From Acidobacteriaceae bacterium (lineage in GTDB: Bacteria; Acidobacteriota; Terriglobia; Terriglobales; Acidobacteriaceae): a stretch of 7,382 nucleotides of DNA. Positions 6,132 to 7,382 of this stretch are shown here, piece by piece. Below the pieces are notes generated by a model. The model saw only the letters and a list, made by a program, of their open reading frames with translations, ran no database searches and was not told where the DNA came from. Each line of letters begins with the position of its first letter. Within the stretch, counting starts at the first letter, position 1. Where the stretch lies: positions 1 through 7,382 of the forward strand of contig JASHYS010000236.1 of assembly GCA_030042915.1 (NCBI GenBank), in the 5' to 3' direction. A program made the translations under genes and the position numbers.

Positions 6132-7109
6132 ATGCAGTTGGGAGAGGCGGCACACCCGAGCGCCGAACGAGCGAAAAGGGCCGGCAAACAGCGCGCTCGC
6201 GTAGAAAAAGTGGTGCGGACCCTCGCCACCTTGCGCAGCCCCGACGAGAACCTCTCCGCCGTGGCTCACGACGCGCGCAACATGGTCACGGCGCTGGGGC
6301 TTTATTGTGATCTGCTTGATGAGCCCGGCGTGCTCGCGGCTCCGTACGCGCACTACGGGAATGAGTTGCGGCTCGTGGCCGCCGCCAGCCGCCGCCTGGT
6401 CGAAAAACTGGTGGCGCTCGACACCAATGTCGACACGAATTTCGATACCAGTCTCGACCCGAACGCCGAGACAAATGTTGGCGCCCGATTCACCACCAAT
6501 CAGGACGCGCATCGGAGCGCACAAGCCGCGACGGACCCGTCGTGCGGGTCAAGTGCCACGCGAGACCGGAGTATCGACCGGAATCTCGATCTGCTGCCCG
6601 CCGTTCCGGTCGACAATCTGGCCGCAGAACTGCTGGCCAACCGCAACCTCCTCTCGGCGCTGGCCGGCCCGTCGATCGCGCTCACCATCGACACCAGCAG
6701 CGGGGCGCTGCCCGTGCGCATCACGGGCGAGGACCTGACCCGGGCATTGGTCAACCTGGTGAAGAACGCGGCCGAGGCCATGCCCGCCGGCGGGCGCATT
6801 CACATGACTCTGAGCGAGCGTGCCGCACACGGTAATGCTGCCGGGTGCCTCGTGCTGACGGTCGAAGACAACGGGCCGGGAATCGCAAACCACGCGCTCC
6901 ATGAGATCTTCGCTTCCGGCTACACCACACGCGGCAAACAGGAACCGGGCACCTGCCATTGGCCCTCTCTCCATCGCGGACTGGGTCTGGCCATCACCCG
7001 TTCCCTCGTCGAAGCCGCGGGCGGACAGATCTGCGCGCGCAACCGCGAAGCCGGCGGAGCATGTTTCGAGATCGTGCTGCCGGTGAGAAAGACAGGGACC
7101 AGAAACTAG
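6132..7109 (+). CDS. Soluble sensor histidine kinase (HisKA-like + HATPase_c)
   Basis: This two-component kinase would autophosphorylate a histidine and pass phosphate to a response regulator, probably the one starting at 7207. The 325-residue protein has no TM segment or recognisable sensor domain. Residues 1-35 are basic. The DHp region holds the phospho-acceptor motif AVAHDARN (H46) and a second helix to about 96. Residues 97-152 form an unusual linker with tetrapeptide repeats. The ATP-binding domain shows the N-box LVNLVKNAAEAM (N212), G1 DNGPG (D246), the F-box region IFASGYTTR and G2 HRGLGLA (G283, G285). All catalytic landmarks are present. The ATG at 6132 is set by AAAGGA 8 nt upstream. 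The last seven or so codons (RKTGTRN) and the stop lie within repeat copy B, so the C-terminus appears to have been rewritten by the repeat. Input is probably a partner protein or the cytoplasm. Confidence 0.92.
   Translation: MQLGEAAHPSAERAKRAGKQRARVEKVVRTLATLRSPDENLSAVAHDARNMVTALGLYCDLLDEPGVLAAPYAHYGNELRLVAAASRRLVEKLVALDTNVDTNFDTSLDPNAETNVGARFTTNQDAHRSAQAATDPSCGSSATRDRSIDRNLDLLPAVPVDNLAAELLANRNLLSALAGPSIALTIDTSSGALPVRITGEDLTRALVNLVKNAAEAMPAGGRIHMTLSERAAHGNAAGCLVLTVEDNGPGIANHALHEIFASGYTTRGKQEPGTCHWPSLHRGLGLAITRSLVEAAGGQICARNREAGGACFEIVLPVRKTGTRN
6420..6479 (+). repeat. Five tandem 12-bp units inside the histidine kinase gene
   Basis: Five in-frame units of 12 bp encode DTNV, DTNF, DTSL, DPNA and ETNV (residues 97-116). 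Consensus is GAC-ACN-AAT-NTC. The units diverge mainly at third positions and conservative sites, so the array is not freshly expanded. It sits between the second DHp helix and the ATP-binding domain. Confidence 0.85.
6564..6587 (+). repeat. Two further 12-bp units of the same kind in the histidine kinase gene
   Basis: GACCGGAGTATC and GACCGGAATCTC encode DRSI and DRNL, matching the Asp-x-(Asn/Ser)-hydrophobic pattern of the array at 6420-6479. They are separated from it by 28 non-repeat codons and end just before the ATP-binding domain. Confidence 0.65.
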
Positions 7110-7155
7110 GGAACAGGGAACTGGGAACTGAGAATCACTGACCACCGGCCACTGA
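7085..7155 (+). repeat. Intergenic repeat cluster, copy B, overlapping the kinase 3' end
   Basis: It shares with copy A the perfect 14-mer GAGAAAGACAGGGA (7085-7098), GGGAACAGGGA (7109-7119) and GGGAACTGAGAA (7123-7134), in the same order and orientation. It continues with two CACTGA units 14 nt apart (7136-7141, 7150-7155), the spacing of the copy A tandem. The first 25 bases are in frame in the histidine kinase gene and include its TAG stop (7107-7109). Confidence 0.75.
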
Positions 7156-7194
7156 AATCGGGCCCCTCGAATTTAACGATGTTCCAACAGGCGC

Positions 7195-7198
7195 GAGG
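7195..7198 (+). promoter_or_regulatory. Ribosome binding site of the response regulator
   Basis: GAGG lies 8 nt before the ATG at 7207. It selects this ATG over the out-of-frame ATG at 7179 and the in-frame ATG at 7237. Confidence 0.55.
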
Positions 7199-7206
7199 CG
7201 AATACA

Positions 7207-7382
7207 ATGCTGGATACAGTCTTCAACACACGGGCTATGGAGTTCTTTCCACAAACTGCCGAACCGGCGGTGCGGCTGCACCTGCTTGTGGTCGATGCCG
7301 ACGCGGCGGTGCGCTCGGCCTGCGCCGAGATCGCCGCCGGCCTGGGCTACGCGGTGGAGAGCACGGGGGACATTGGCCAGGC
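7207..7382 (+). CDS. Response regulator, receiver domain start (3' end missing)
   Basis: The gene runs off the window after 58 codons. Residues 24-58 read as the first strand and helix of a receiver domain: LHLLVVDAD (D30, D32), AAVRSACAEIAAGLGY, then the second strand AVEST. The acidic pocket reads D-A-D rather than the commoner D-D-D, and the phospho-acceptor Asp lies beyond the window. A 23-residue N-terminal extension precedes the domain. It follows the histidine kinase by 97 nt on the same strand, so the two are probably partners, although repeat copy B fills much of the gap. The output domain cannot be seen; an NtrC-like sigma-54 activator is one possibility common for this arrangement, but that is only a guess. 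Confidence 0.85.
   Translation, partial: MLDTVFNTRAMEFFPQTAEPAVRLHLLVVDADAAVRSACAEIAAGLGYAVESTGDIGQ

Noticed and set aside
5953..6153. 66-residue minus-strand frame rich in Ser, Phe and Pro
   Set aside because: It is a translation of the repeat cluster (FSVISSQFPNP-like low complexity) and not a protein I can support.
6534..6550. GACCCG-tcgtg-CGGGTC hairpin inside the kinase gene
   Set aside because: It is short, GC-rich and within coding sequence; expected by chance.
6045..7155. Repeat clusters as a CRISPR array or transposon ends
   Set aside because: The units are adjacent and degenerate with no unique spacers, the copies are direct and not inverted, and there is no cas gene or transposase.

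Overview
The window looks like ordinary chromosomal DNA from a moderately GC-rich, free-living bacterium. The best guess is Acidobacteriota (the Koribacter/Terriglobus side). The basis is a Ser/Thr kinase fused to a TolB-like domain and TPRs, an 'AHDARN' type soluble histidine kinase, and intergenic GGGAAC(A/T)G / CTGAGAACTG repeats that I associate from memory with that phylum. The assignment is inference; there is no rRNA or marker gene here beyond RNase PH.

Layout, left to right. (1) 1-1950 (+) is the 3' part of a membrane Ser/Thr protein kinase, with the kinase C-lobe, one TM helix, a TolB-like domain and TPRs. (2) 1951-2278 has no gene but ends in a TATAAT box only 7 nt before the next start. 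(3) 2279-3724 (+) is a GntP-family gluconate/sugar-acid permease with an unusually long hydrophilic loop. (4) 3726-4220 (-) is a DinB-like metal-binding protein, convergent with the permease; the two stop codons are 1 nt apart. (5) 4383-4952 (+) is a small exported protein of unknown function, divergent from the DinB gene across a short regulatory gap. (6) 4980-5720 (-) is RNase PH (rph), convergent with the exported protein. (7) 5721-6131 has no gene; its right end holds a repeat cluster. (8) 6132-7109 (+) is a soluble histidine kinase with a repeat-built linker. A second, same-orientation copy of the repeat cluster overlaps its 3' end and supplies its stop codon. (9) 7207 to the window end (+) is the start of a response regulator.

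The genes are mostly independent, in strand order + + - + - + +. The only likely functional unit is the histidine kinase plus response regulator at the right edge. The two regulatory systems (Ser/Thr kinase at left, two-component pair at right) are not visibly linked. I see no phage, transposase, CRISPR, tRNA or rRNA, and no convincing undescribed multi-gene system.

The points most worth a second look are: (a) both gntP and rph lack a Shine-Dalgarno sequence and have a -10-like hexamer 6-7 nt before the start codon, as in leaderless transcripts; (b) the histidine kinase gene is bracketed by direct copies of an intergenic repeat, and its last codons lie inside one copy; (c) its linker is built from a degenerate 12-bp repeat encoding a tetrapeptide.
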